From: Pseudomonas sp. DG56-2
Lineage (GTDB): Bacteria; Pseudomonadota; Gammaproteobacteria; Pseudomonadales; Pseudomonadaceae
NCBI RefSeq assembly: GCF_004803755.1
Contig: NZ_CP032311.1
Span: 4,542,501-4,606,500 of the forward strand
Direction of reading: 5' to 3'
DNA length: 64,000 nucleotides
Shown: positions 47,433 to 56,026 of the stretch, one piece after another
Position numbering within the stretch: position 1 is the first letter of the stretch
How the letters are laid out: every line of letters starts with the position of its first letter
Made by a program: the position numbers and the translations under genes
The notes under the pieces: generated by a model
The model's input: only the letters and a program-made list of their open reading frames with translations
The model's database searches: none
What the model was told of the DNA's origin: nothing

Positions 47433-50060
47433 TCAACCGGTATTGCGCAAACCTGCGGCAATGCCTGCCACAGTAACCAGCAGAGCCTGCTCCAATGGGC
47501 TGTCCAGAGCGGCTTCACGTTTGCGCGAACGTGCCAGCAACTCCGCCTGCAATAGATGCAGCGGGTCCAGGTAGGTATTGCGCAGCCGGATGAATTCCAG
47601 GGTCTCGGGACTGTGCGCCAGTAGCACCGGCTGCCCGGTCAGACCCAGTACCACACCACACGCCTGCGACAATAGGTCGCGCAAATGTGCACCCAAAGGT
47701 CGCAGCTCTGGTTGCACTAGACGTTCGTCGTAGGAGCGGGCAATTTCCGCATCGGCCTTGGCCAGGACCATTTCCAGCATGTCGATACGCGTGCGAAAAA
47801 ACGGCCACTGCTCACGCATCTGCGCCAGCAGATCACCCTGACCGCGACGCAAGGCGTTGTTCAACGCGGCTTCCCAACCCAGCCAGGCTGGGAGCATCAA
47901 GCGGGTCTGTGTCCAGCCGAAGATCCACGGAATCGCGCGCAGGCTCTCGATGCCACCCGCACGACGCTTGGCCGGGCGGCTGCCCAAGGGCAAGCGTCCA
48001 AGTTCCTGCTCCGGGGTGGACTGACGGAAATACTCGACGAACTCGGGATTATCCCGCACCACGCCGCGATAGGCCTTGACCCCGTCGGCGGCCAACGCGT
48101 CCATCAACGTCCGCCAGGCTGGCTGGGGCGGCGGTGGCGGCAGCAACGTCGCTTCCAGCACTGCCGCCAAATACAGGTTCAGGTTCTGCTCGGCGATATC
48201 CGGCAGACCAAACTTGAAGCGGATCATCTCGCCCTGTTCGGTCGTGCGAAAACGTCCTGCGACCGATCCCGGCGGCTGCGAAAGAATGGCCGCATGGGCT
48301 GGGCCGCCGCCACGTCCAACCGTGCCGCCACGGCCATGAAACAGCAGCAACTCGACTTGCTGCTCACGGCAGATACGGACCAGCGTTTCCTGCGCCCGAT
48401 ACTGCGCCCACGCAGCTGCAGTGGTGCCAGCATCCTTGGCTGAATCGGAGTAGCCGATCATGACTTCCTGAGGACCGTGCAGGGCGCTGCGATAACCCGG
48501 CAGACCGAGCAGGCGCTCCATCACGGGACCTGCGTTATCCAGGTCCGCCAGCGTTTCGAAGAGTGGCACCACACGCATTGGGCGCAGTACACCGGCCTCC
48601 TTGAGCAGCAACTGTACGGCCAGCACGTCGGAAGCAGCACCCGCCATGGAGATTACATAAGAGCCCAGCGACGCAGCGGGTGCAGCGGCGATCTCGCGGC
48701 AAGTGGCAAGAACCTCGGCAGTTTCGGCCTGCGGCTGGAAATAGCCAGGCAGCAATGGCCGTCGGCTAGTGAGTTCTTGGGCCAGGAAGGCGATACGCTC
48801 ATCCTCGTCCCAGTCGGCGTAGCGTCCCAGCCCCAGATACTCGGTGATCTCACTAAGCGCGGCGGTGTGCCGGGCAGCATCCTGACGCACGTCCAGGCGT
48901 ACCAGGAACAGGCCAAAGGTAACCGCCCGGCGCAGGCAATCCAGCAGCGGCCCATTGGCAATCACACCCATGCCGCAGGCATGCAAGGACTCGAAACACA
49001 GGTGCAACGGCTCGAACAGTTCATGGTTGTCCTGCAGCACCAGCGGCGATGGCACCTGCGGCGACTTCAATGCGCTGTGCGCCCAGGCACGGGTTTCCCG
49101 CAAGCGGTCACGCAGCTGTTTGAGTATCACCCGATAGGGTTCGGCGCAGTCACCAGCCTTGGCCTTCAGGGCCTCGCTGGCCTGCTGCATGGACAGCTCG
49201 GCGGCCAGGGATTCGACATCACGCAAAAACAGGTCAGCGGCCATCCAACGCGCCAATAACAGCACTTCGCGGGTTACCGGCGCAGTGACATTGGGATTGC
49301 CGTCACGGTCACCGCCCATCCACGAAGCAAAGCGTATCGGCGCCGCTTCCAGCGGCAAGTGCAGGCCGGTGGCGGCGTGAAGCGCCTTATCGACCTTGCG
49401 CAGATGATGGGGAATAGCATGCCAGAGCGAGTGTTCGATCACCGCGAAGCCCCACTTTGCCTCATCGACTGGCGTTGGCCGAGTGCGGCGAATTTCTTCG
49501 GTGTGCCAGGCTTCAGCGATCAAGCGTTGCAGGCGCTGACGCACTTGTTCGCGTTCGGCAGGGATCAGGTCGCGATGATCCTGAGCAGCCAACTGCGCAG
49601 CAATCGCATCGTATTTTTGAATCAGCGTGCGACGAGCGACTTCGGTGGGGTGAGCGGTCAATACCAGCTCGATACTCAGCTTGCCGACCTGGCGCGCCAA
49701 GGCATCATCACTGTGCCCTGCCGCCTTCAGTCGCGCCAGCAATTCCGGCAGTACCCGCGCTTCGAACGGCTCGGGCTGACCGCTATCGCGCCGCCGTATC
49801 AATTGATATTGCTCGGCGATGTTGGCCAGGTTGAGAAACTGGTTGAACGCTCTCGCTACCGGCAACAATTCATCGTCAGCCAAGTCATTGAGGGTAGAGC
49901 TCAATTGCTCGGCCGCACCACTGCGATCAGCTTTGGCGCTGCGGCGGATTTCTTCGATTTTCTGCAGGAACGCCTCACCGTGCTGATCACGTATGGTGTC
50001 CCCCAACAATTCACCCAACAAATGAACATCTTCACGCAAGCGCACATCGATATCAGTCAT
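47433..50060 (-). CDS. ppc: phosphoenolpyruvate carboxylase
   Basis: Anaplerotic enzyme that carboxylates PEP to oxaloacetate. The 875-residue protein has [13 protein letters not shown] with the catalytic His (about residue 145), [28 protein letters not shown] (about residues 580-596), [18 protein letters not shown] and the C-terminal RNTGxxxx-like end RNTG. The ATG at 50058-50060 opens [20 protein letters not shown]; a 21-residue upstream extension is not conserved. Confidence 0.97.
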   Translation of the reverse strand: MTDIDVRLREDVHLLGELLGDTIRDQHGEAFLQKIEEIRRSAKADRSGAAEQLSSTLNDLADDELLPVARAFNQFLNLANIAEQYQLIRRRDSGQPEPFEARVLPELLARLKAAGHSDDALARQVGKLSIELVLTAHPTEVARRTLIQKYDAIAAQLAAQDHRDLIPAEREQVRQRLQRLIAEAWHTEEIRRTRPTPVDEAKWGFAVIEHSLWHAIPHHLRKVDKALHAATGLHLPLEAAPIRFASWMGGDRDGNPNVTAPVTREVLLLARWMAADLFLRDVESLAAELSMQQASEALKAKAGDCAEPYRVILKQLRDRLRETRAWAHSALKSPQVPSPLVLQDNHELFEPLHLCFESLHACGMGVIANGPLLDCLRRAVTFGLFLVRLDVRQDAARHTAALSEITEYLGLGRYADWDEDERIAFLAQELTSRRPLLPGYFQPQAETAEVLATCREIAAAPAASLGSYVISMAGAASDVLAVQLLLKEAGVLRPMRVVPLFETLADLDNAGPVMERLLGLPGYRSALHGPQEVMIGYSDSAKDAGTTAAAWAQYRAQETLVRICREQQVELLLFHGRGGTVGRGGGPAHAAILSQPPGSVAGRFRTTEQGEMIRFKFGLPDIAEQNLNLYLAAVLEATLLPPPPPQPAWRTLMDALAADGVKAYRGVVRDNPEFVEYFRQSTPEQELGRLPLGSRPAKRRAGGIESLRAIPWIFGWTQTRLMLPAWLGWEAALNNALRRGQGDLLAQMREQWPFFRTRIDMLEMVLAKADAEIARSYDERLVQPELRPLGAHLRDLLSQACGVVLGLTGQPVLLAHSPETLEFIRLRNTYLDPLHLLQAELLARSRKREAALDSPLEQALLVTVAGIAAGLRNTG

Positions 50061-50194
50061 CAGCCTTGTCTCCGGCATTCCTGGAAAACCGCTCTGGCTC
50101 CAGAGTGCCCCACTACCGGTCATGCTTCAAGGCAGACCAATGACTGCACAGTGACTACGCTGAAAACAGATCCTTGAGGATTGATGAGGTGATC

Positions 50195-50539
50195 ATGAAA
50201 ATCCGTGAGCTTGCCCAGCACTGGGAACAGAACGACAAGGGCCGTCTGAGCCCCACCGGTCATATCCTGCACCTGGACGTGGAATCCGCGGCGCGCCTGG
50301 CCGCGTTGGCAGAAATGTACCCCAAGCGGCGCCCCGAAGAATTACTCGGCGAGCTACTGGGTGCAGCGCTGGAAGAGCTGGAAGCCAGCTTCCCCTACAT
50401 CCAGGGACAACACGTAATCGCCACCGATGAAGAAGGCGATCCGCTCTACGAGGACATCGGCCCCACTCCGCGCTTCCTCGCCTTGTCTCGTCGCTATCTG
50501 CACGACCTGAGCAGCCAGAAAGACGAACCGACCCACTGA
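50195..50539 (+). CDS. conserved hypothetical protein
   Basis: A 114-residue soluble protein divergent from ppc. It has a predicted helical core (AARLAALAEMYPKRRPEELLGELLGAALEELE) and a C-terminal part with DEEGDPLYEDIGPTPRFLALS. The family is conserved in Pseudomonas next to ppc, and some annotations call it a pilin assembly protein; I see nothing that proves such a role. The ATG at 50195 is preceded by GAGGTGATC; an alternative in-frame start lies seven codons upstream. Confidence 0.82.
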   Translation: MKIRELAQHWEQNDKGRLSPTGHILHLDVESAARLAALAEMYPKRRPEELLGELLGAALEELEASFPYIQGQHVIATDEEGDPLYEDIGPTPRFLALSRRYLHDLSSQKDEPTH

Positions 50540-50622
50540 AATCCCTCTTCCGCTCCGGTATCGGGCGCTCGCGCATGCGCCCGCGTACCCCGCGCACCGC
50601 TCGAAGTTCCGGCAAAAAAGCA

Positions 50623-50638
50623 CTGACTGATCAGTCAG
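50623..50638. promoter_or_regulatory. 16-bp perfect palindrome upstream of the lptF operon
   Basis: CTGACTGATCAGTCAG is a perfect palindrome 84 bases after the 50195-50539 gene and 32 bases before the AlgU-type promoter. It resembles TetR-type operator sequences. It is followed by an A/T-rich stretch, so a weak terminator is the other reading. Confidence 0.5.
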
Positions 50639-50669
50639 AAAAACCCGCTTTTTTGACGCACTTTTTTCT

Positions 50670-50697
50670 GAACTATTGAAAAAACACCTCGGTCACA
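50670..50697 (+). promoter_or_regulatory. candidate AlgU (sigma-22) promoter for the lptF operon
   Basis: GAACTA at 50670-50675 and TCACA at 50693-50697, separated by 17 bases, fit the AlgU/RpoE pattern GAACTT-N16/17-TCnnA. They lie 96 bases upstream of the DUF4398 lipoprotein gene. AlgU-dependent expression of lptF is known in P. aeruginosa, which supports the call. Confidence 0.65.
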
Positions 50698-50792
50698 GCC
50701 AGTAGCCATCACGGCAAAGCCCATCAGCCACCGAAGCTGACCGGACTGCCGATGGACTGTTACGGAATCTGTTGTTCATCAGGAGCGATCCA

Positions 50793-51206
50793 ATGGAGTT
50801 GACCAGTATGAAGACCCATACCGCTAACACCTCACCCTCTCACCTGCGCGGGCTCAAACTGGCTGCGCTGGCACTGGGCAGCAGCCTGGTGCTGGCAGGC
50901 TGTGCCGGCAACCCACCCACCGAGCAGTACGCCGTCACCCAGTCGGCGGTCAACTCGGCAGTCAGCGCCGGCGGTACCGAGTTTGCCGCAGTGGAAATGA
51001 AGGCCGCCCAGGACAAGCTCAAGCAGGCTGAAATCGCCATGCATGACAAGCAATACGACGATGCCAAGCGCCTGGCCGAACAGGCCGAATGGGATGCACG
51101 TGTTGCCGAACGCAAGGCACAGGCCGCCAAGGCCGAAAAAGCCGTTCAAGATGCCCACGAGGGCGTTCAGGACTTGCGTGAGGAAGGCATGCGCAGCGCG
51201 CAGTGA
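50793..51206 (+). CDS. DUF4398 lipoprotein
   Basis: A 137-residue predicted lipoprotein. The signal region ends at a lipobox LVLAGC, followed by a helical, Ala/Lys/Glu/Gln-rich body (AAQDKLKQAEIAMHDKQYDD and further) that is likely coiled-coil, as in DUF4398 proteins. The start at 50793 has AGGAG seven bases upstream; an ATG at 50808 would also keep the signal. It lies 51 bases upstream of lptF, and the pair probably form one operon under the AlgU-type promoter. Confidence 0.85.
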   Translation: MELTSMKTHTANTSPSHLRGLKLAALALGSSLVLAGCAGNPPTEQYAVTQSAVNSAVSAGGTEFAAVEMKAAQDKLKQAEIAMHDKQYDDAKRLAEQAEWDARVAERKAQAAKAEKAVQDAHEGVQDLREEGMRSAQ

Positions 51207-51257
51207 GCGCTGCACTGTCGACCCAAGCATTCGTAATTGATCAAAGGATGAACCATT

Positions 51258-52046
51258 ATGCGCAAACACATGATGATCCCCGCCCTGCTGGCGCTGAGCG
51301 TCGGTCTGGCCGCTTGCTCAACGCAGCCGAACGCCAACCTGGAATCGGCACGGACCAACTTCTCTACCCTGCAGAGCAATCCACAGGCCAGCAAAGTTGC
51401 CGCGCTGGAAACCAAGGATGCCCAGGACTGGCTGAACAAGGCCGACGCGGCCTACATGAACAAGGATGACGAGAAGAAGGTCGATCAACTCGCCTACCTG
51501 ACCAACCAGCGCATTGAAGTGGCCAAGCAGACCATCGCTCTGCGCACCGCCGAAGGCAACTTGAAAGATGCCTCTGCCCAGCGCGCCAAGGCCCGCCTGG
51601 AATCACGTGATGCACAGATCCAGAAACTACAGGACAGCCTCAACGCCAAACAAACCGATCGCGGCACCTTGGTGACCTTTGGCGATGTACTATTTGATTT
51701 CGACAAGGCCAATCTGAAAAGCAGCGCCTTGCCCAATATCACCACATTGGCTCGCTACCTCCAGGAAAACCCTGACCGCAAAGTGATTGTCGAGGGCTAC
51801 ACCGATAGCAAAGGTAGCGCCAACTACAACCAGACGCTGTCCGAGCGTCGCGCAGCCTCGGTGCGCATGGCGCTGGTACGTGCAGGTGTCGATCCATCAC
51901 GAATCGTTGCCCAGGGCTACGGCAAGGAATACCCCATTGCCGATAATGCGAGCAACTCGGGCCGTGCCCAGAACCGTCGCGTGGAAGTGACTATTTCCAA
52001 CGACAACCAGCCCGTGGCACCGCGCTCGGTAAGCCAGGCGCATTGA
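51258..52046 (+). CDS. lptF: OmpA-family outer membrane lipoprotein LptF
   Basis: Outer-membrane lipoprotein of 262 residues. The signal MRKHMMIPALLALSVGLAAC puts the lipidated Cys at position 20. A coiled-coil-like DUF4398 region follows (about residues 20-130), then a C-terminal OmpA peptidoglycan-binding domain with VEGYTDSKGS, LSERRAASVRMAL and GRAQNRRVEV. P. aeruginosa LptF (261 residues) is AlgU-dependent and aids survival in harsh conditions. A strong bidirectional terminator follows. Confidence 0.9.
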   Translation: MRKHMMIPALLALSVGLAACSTQPNANLESARTNFSTLQSNPQASKVAALETKDAQDWLNKADAAYMNKDDEKKVDQLAYLTNQRIEVAKQTIALRTAEGNLKDASAQRAKARLESRDAQIQKLQDSLNAKQTDRGTLVTFGDVLFDFDKANLKSSALPNITTLARYLQENPDRKVIVEGYTDSKGSANYNQTLSERRAASVRMALVRAGVDPSRIVAQGYGKEYPIADNASNSGRAQNRRVEVTISNDNQPVAPRSVSQAH

Positions 52047-52066
52047 TGTAAAGCTGCATCGCAAAA

Positions 52067-52108
52067 GCAAGCCCGCCCCACGGAACCCAGTCCGTGGGGC
52101 GGGCTTGC
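52067..52108. terminator. bidirectional terminator after lptF
   Basis: A perfect 17-bp inverted repeat (GCAAGCCCGCCCCACGG / CCGTGGGGCGGGCTTGC) with an 8-base loop lies in the 64-base gap between convergent genes. The long GC stem suits termination of both, although T-runs are short; the CCCGCCCC core is also REP-like. Confidence 0.75.
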
Positions 52109-52110
52109 CG

Positions 52111-52440
52111 TTACTGTTCGAGTTGCTGCGGCGTCTCTTGACCCAGGCAACGCACGGCCTGCTTCTTGTTGTCCACCAACACACCGGTCAGGCCTTTTTG
52201 CGACATATCGAACAACACCAGCACGCCATCGACACATTGAGCGACCTGGTTGGCCGGTTTGAGCGAAATCTTGTAATCCTCCCCCGGTATTGTCTTGAGC
52301 ATGGTGAAATCCGACAGCAGCAGTGCATCTTCCGGCTTGGCAAAATGCAGGTAGCCGTAGTACCACAGCGCTGCAACGGTGCAGATGATGCTGCAGACAC
52401 CGGTAATGATCAGGGGGACAGCGTTACGTTCTTCACTCAT
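52111..52440 (-). CDS. small inner-membrane protein, uncharacterised
   Basis: A 109-residue protein with one membrane helix near the N-terminus (VPLIITGVCSIICTVAALWYYGYL) and a periplasmic or cytoplasmic tail with two cysteines (QVAQCVDG, AVRCLGQ) in a probable disulfide pair. No known family. Its start overlaps the hydrolase stop by four bases (ATGA), so it is the last gene of a compact cluster. Confidence 0.82.
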   Translation of the reverse strand: MSEERNAVPLIITGVCSIICTVAALWYYGYLHFAKPEDALLLSDFTMLKTIPGEDYKISLKPANQVAQCVDGVLVLFDMSQKGLTGVLVDNKKQAVRCLGQETPQQLEQ

Positions 52441-53363
52441 TGTGACGTCTCGTCAGGGTAATTAGGGACTTCGGCCAAACGCCGCAGCCCATTGAAATGT
52501 TCAGGATCTTGCAAAAAGCGCAGCATCACCTGCCGCCAGGTACGGTCGGCAAACGTCTGCACATGACCACCGCGGGTCAATTGCAACACCCTTGGCGGCG
52601 GCGCTGCCTGATACAGCTCAATGCCATTGGCCAGCGGCACAATAGGATCGTCGATACTGTGAAAGAACAACTTCGGCGGTGTCTTGAGCTGCGCAATCGA
52701 GTTGATTGCACTGTCGCTGTCAGGCACTAGCCACGACAGGGGTACTTGCAATGGCCATGTCACCCACGAATTGCTCAGGGCAAAGCGTCCGACCTGACGA
52801 TAGCTGGCCGGCACGCCGTCAAACACCATCGCTTTGAAACGCTTGGCTTGCTCTGGGTTGTGCGCCAGGTAATGAATAGCCATGGAGCCACCCAGGCTCT
52901 GCCCCAGCAGTATTTGCGGCTTACCCTGCACCTGCGGGGCCTTGTCGAGCCAGTCCAGTGCTGCGGCGATGTCCTGATAGACTTCAGGCAGTGCCGGCTT
53001 GCCCTGGGACAAGCCGTAACCGCGGTAGTCCAGCAACAGTACCTGATAACCGTGTTCCGGAAGCCACCAACTGCCACCCAGATGCCAGGCCAGGTTGCCA
53101 CCGTTGCCATGCAAGTGCAGAACCGTGCCCTTGACCTCGACCCCCGGCTTGGCTGGCAGCCACCAACCGTGCAGGCGCGTACCGTCAGCCGCGGTCAGGG
53201 CTACGTCACGGTATTCAAGCTTGGCTTTCTCGGGGGTGAACGGCTGGCCAGGCTCAGGGTAGAACAGCAGCGAACTGCAACCACCCAGTGTCAGCACCAC
53301 CACCAGCAGCAAGCCCAGGGTTTTGCACCCCGATTCAGAGAATGTTCGAATAGTCGGCTTCAA
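52437..53363 (-). CDS. alpha/beta hydrolase lipoprotein
   Basis: A 308-residue predicted lipoprotein hydrolase. The signal ends at LTLGGC with lipidated Cys29. The alpha/beta fold has HLHGNGGN at the oxyanion hole, LLDYRGYGLSQG, and nucleophile Ser156 in LLGQSLGGSMA; later Asp (HSIDDPIVPLANG) and His (TRGGHVQ) complete a triad. The substrate is unknown. The first 29 bases overlap the end of the DUF1704 gene upstream, and the stop overlaps the small membrane gene. Confidence 0.87.
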   Translation of the reverse strand: MKPTIRTFSESGCKTLGLLLVVVLTLGGCSSLLFYPEPGQPFTPEKAKLEYRDVALTAADGTRLHGWWLPAKPGVEVKGTVLHLHGNGGNLAWHLGGSWWLPEHGYQVLLLDYRGYGLSQGKPALPEVYQDIAAALDWLDKAPQVQGKPQILLGQSLGGSMAIHYLAHNPEQAKRFKAMVFDGVPASYRQVGRFALSNSWVTWPLQVPLSWLVPDSDSAINSIAQLKTPPKLFFHSIDDPIVPLANGIELYQAAPPPRVLQLTRGGHVQTFADRTWRQVMLRFLQDPEHFNGLRRLAEVPNYPDETSQ

Positions 53364-54612
53364 TCCGGTCCAGGCTCAGGTGGTTAAGGAAGTTGGAGAA
53401 GCACATCCAGGCCGATAGCGCGTTGAGGTCACGAAACTGTTCCGGCAAGTACTTGGGTGGTTCCACCAGGCCTTCATCGACCAATTGGCGCAATGTGCGC
53501 ATATCCTCAAGCGTGGTCTTTCCGCAAAACAGCAACGGGATCTGTTCAAGCTTGCCCTTGCGCACGGCCAACTGAATATAGTTGTAAACCATGATGAAGC
53601 CTTTGAGGTAGGACAAATCCTTGGTAAATGGCAGCCCATTGGGTACCGATCCGCGGAACACTCGACTGGCATTGCCATAGCTCTCCGGCATGCCGAAGCC
53701 CTGGGCGCGGAAAAACTCGTAGACTTGCATGAAGTCGGCACCCTCCTCGACCATATGGATGGCCCGGGTGCGGTTCGTCAGTTTGCGCAGGCGGCTCGGG
53801 TAGGAAGCAAAAGCAATGACCTCCATGAGAATCGCCAGGCCTTCCTGTGTAACAGTCGACGAGGGCGGCCCCTTGGCCAGAAAGGTGCAGATCGGCTGGT
53901 TCAGGCCATTGAGTGTGGTGCCCACATGCACCAACCCTTCATGGACCTCCAGTGCACGCACGTCGCGGCTGTTGAACATCGCATCGGCGCGAATCTTGAT
54001 GTAGTCGGCACCCGCTGCGGCGTCAGCGACGATACCGTCGGACTCGAACACCCGAATTGTGTCTTCGGCTTCGTTGAACACCTTGTTCAAACGCCTCTGC
54101 AGCATCTCGACGGCTTGTTTTGCCGTGAGGTTCTTCGGTTCATCCTTGAGGTCGCCTCGGCCGTCGATATTGTTCAGGTAATCCGAGAGCATCAACCCCA
54201 GGTCAGCCAGGGTCGGGTCGCCGGCGTGAAACGCATCGGAAGCGGCACCGTAAAGCTCCTGAGAAATCAGCCCGAAATCCTCGGTGCCGCGCGCTTCAAG
54301 CATGCGCACCACCATGCGGTACTCCTTGCACATGCGCCGCATGATCTGCCCAACCGGATTGAACTGGCCCAGTTGCCGGGTAATGTCACGCTCGATGTTC
54401 TGGAACTCGAGCTTTACTGCGCCAGAGTCGAACGACAACGGCCGGCCCTGGTAATAAGCCCGATCGACCGCGGGCATCTCCTTGCCCTTGGCCTTGAGAA
54501 ACCCCTGGCGGATGCTGTCATCCCATTTCACCGCATCGAGCACGCGAATGGGCGTTTGTGCCAGGACAATGCGATCAGACAGGGCACGTATCGTCTGCTG
54601 GTACTCGTCCAC
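53335..54612 (-). CDS. DUF1704 (QEGLA) metallopeptidase-like protein
   Basis: A 425-residue soluble protein of the DUF1704 family, in databases often called flavohemoglobin expression-modulating QEGLA motif protein. HEGLVH at residues 224-229 is an HExxxH motif, and the QEGLA motif lies at 256-260. The eukaryotic MATCAP tubulin tyrosine carboxypeptidases are related members of this fold with an HExxxH zinc site. Zinc peptidase activity is therefore inferred; the substrate is unknown. There is no signal peptide. It follows the lipoprotein gene by 24 bases and overlaps the hydrolase gene by 29. Confidence 0.88.
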   Translation of the reverse strand: MDEYQQTIRALSDRIVLAQTPIRVLDAVKWDDSIRQGFLKAKGKEMPAVDRAYYQGRPLSFDSGAVKLEFQNIERDITRQLGQFNPVGQIMRRMCKEYRMVVRMLEARGTEDFGLISQELYGAASDAFHAGDPTLADLGLMLSDYLNNIDGRGDLKDEPKNLTAKQAVEMLQRRLNKVFNEAEDTIRVFESDGIVADAAAGADYIKIRADAMFNSRDVRALEVHEGLVHVGTTLNGLNQPICTFLAKGPPSSTVTQEGLAILMEVIAFASYPSRLRKLTNRTRAIHMVEEGADFMQVYEFFRAQGFGMPESYGNASRVFRGSVPNGLPFTKDLSYLKGFIMVYNYIQLAVRKGKLEQIPLLFCGKTTLEDMRTLRQLVDEGLVEPPKYLPEQFRDLNALSAWMCFSNFLNHLSLDRIEADYSNIL

Positions 54613-54636
54613 CCTACTCTCCTTGAATTGACTCTT

Positions 54637-55182
54637 TTACTTGCCTGCCCGCTGGAACCGCGCCACTTCGATAAACAGGTCGGAGTTGGCCGGATCGTCA
54701 AGGTAGGCCAGGACCCGCTCGGCCGGGCTGTCGATCAGCACGCCTTCACCGTTGTCCTCCGGAACGTCATAGGTACGCCCGCTGAGCTCTTTCTTCTCCA
54801 CGGCCTGGTTGACCTGCTCGACATCGAGGTTGTAGACCACCAGTTCCTTGCCATCGACGACCTCGAACCCGCCGATCAGGAAGTTTCCGCCGAGCCGCTT
54901 GGGTACACCCGCCGAGAGATACCAACGGTTGCCGTGGCGGGACACCGTGAACACGTACTCATCGCGCTTCTTGTCTTTGCCGATAGCCACCGCCTTGTAG
55001 GCGTCGCCACCGCTGCGACTGATCTGCAGGCTCAACGGTTCCCCCCAGGCGTCCTTGCTGATCCATTTGCCCAGCAGCGCCTTGGGCGCGGCCTCATTGG
55101 CCGGCATCGGCTCATTGAAGGTGACCAGACAACCGCCAAGCAGCAAAAACGACAATGCCAACAACAGACTTCTGGCTTTCAT
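54637..55182 (-). CDS. uncharacterised lipoprotein
   Basis: A 181-residue predicted lipoprotein with signal MKARSLLLALSFLLLGGC and lipidated Cys18. The mature part is beta-rich (LLGKWISKDAWGEPLSLQIS, DEYVFTVSRHGNRWYLSAG), a lipocalin-like or small beta-barrel look. The function is unknown. The ATG at 55180-55182 has AAGGAGA eight bases upstream. It lies 28 bases downstream of the TetR gene and 24 bases upstream of the DUF1704 gene. Confidence 0.82.
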   Translation of the reverse strand: MKARSLLLALSFLLLGGCLVTFNEPMPANEAAPKALLGKWISKDAWGEPLSLQISRSGGDAYKAVAIGKDKKRDEYVFTVSRHGNRWYLSAGVPKRLGGNFLIGGFEVVDGKELVVYNLDVEQVNQAVEKKELSGRTYDVPEDNGEGVLIDSPAERVLAYLDDPANSDLFIEVARFQRAGK

Positions 55183-55210
55183 CGGGTTCTCCTTGAAATA
55201 GGGTCGCGGC

Positions 55211-55915
55211 TCACACGGCGGCCAGCACCAGATGCAAGTACCGAGTAAGGATAGCGAGCATCTGCGTATGCGCATCGACCTGTGAACTGTCGAGCAGGCC
55301 CTGATATTCCATCTGCTCGACAATCGCCGTCAACACCAGCGCATCCTGCTGCGGCTGACGCGAGCCGACAACCTCCAGCATCTGACAGGCGCCATGGAGC
55401 AGAATCTGCTCGTGCAGCTTGACCAGTTCGGCCAGACGCGGGCACAGCAATGCCTCCTGGCGAAAGGCCTGCTCGGCCATGAGAAAGTCACGCCGGTTGT
55501 GCAGTTGGCGCTGGACATAGTCGGCCATCATTTTCGCCACTTCATCGGCCAGGAGCGCGCGGCATGGCAGGCTTTGATCACCTTGAGAAAGCAACTGACG
55601 CAAGACCACTTCCGTGTGCTCCCACAGCTTTGCCATGTAAGCGGCGCTGCGCTCCACATACTGGGCAAAGGTATCGGTAAGCAGGTCTTCAATGTCATTG
55701 AAGTAATAGGTGGTCGCCGACAAAGGCACCCCGGCCTCGGCTGCTACAGCGCGATGACGTACACCACGAACGCCATCACGAACGACAATGCGCATGGCTG
55801 CATCGAGAATATCCTGCCGACGCTGCTCGCTGCCCTGGCGACTGGCCTTTCGGCCTTGATATCGAACACTTTCGGCCACGGCGGTTGCTACGCCAGCGGC
55901 GCCTTGATGGGCCAT
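55211..55915 (-). CDS. TetR-family transcriptional regulator
   Basis: A 234-residue TetR-type DNA-binding protein. The helix-turn-helix reads RRQDILDAAMRIVVRDG ... RHRAVAAEAGVPLSATTYYF (about residues 30-70), preceded by an Arg/Gln-rich tail. The ATG at 55913-55915 was chosen as it lacks the extra Arg-rich leader of an 18-codon longer reading; the choice is uncertain. It heads the cluster of lipoprotein, DUF1704, hydrolase and membrane-protein genes and may regulate it. The ligand is unknown. Confidence 0.85.
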   Translation of the reverse strand: MAHQGAAGVATAVAESVRYQGRKASRQGSEQRRQDILDAAMRIVVRDGVRGVRHRAVAAEAGVPLSATTYYFNDIEDLLTDTFAQYVERSAAYMAKLWEHTEVVLRQLLSQGDQSLPCRALLADEVAKMMADYVQRQLHNRRDFLMAEQAFRQEALLCPRLAELVKLHEQILLHGACQMLEVVGSRQPQQDALVLTAIVEQMEYQGLLDSSQVDAHTQMLAILTRYLHLVLAAV

Positions 55916-55987
55916 TGTCACGGGATACCTCGGGAAGTTTGGATAGTGGAGCGTTCGACGACGCTGCATTCGCGCTTGCAGCTCAAT

Positions 55988-56015
55988 AAAAAACCGCCTG
56001 AAAAGGCGGTTTTTT
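55988..56015 (-). terminator. lysS terminator
   Basis: A perfect 12-bp stem (AAAAAACCGCCT / AGGCGGTTTTTT) with a 4-base loop lies 12 bases after the lysS stop. Its minus-strand arm ends in TTTTTT, a textbook rho-independent terminator. Confidence 0.9.
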
Positions 56016-56026
56016 CATTGCTCCCC

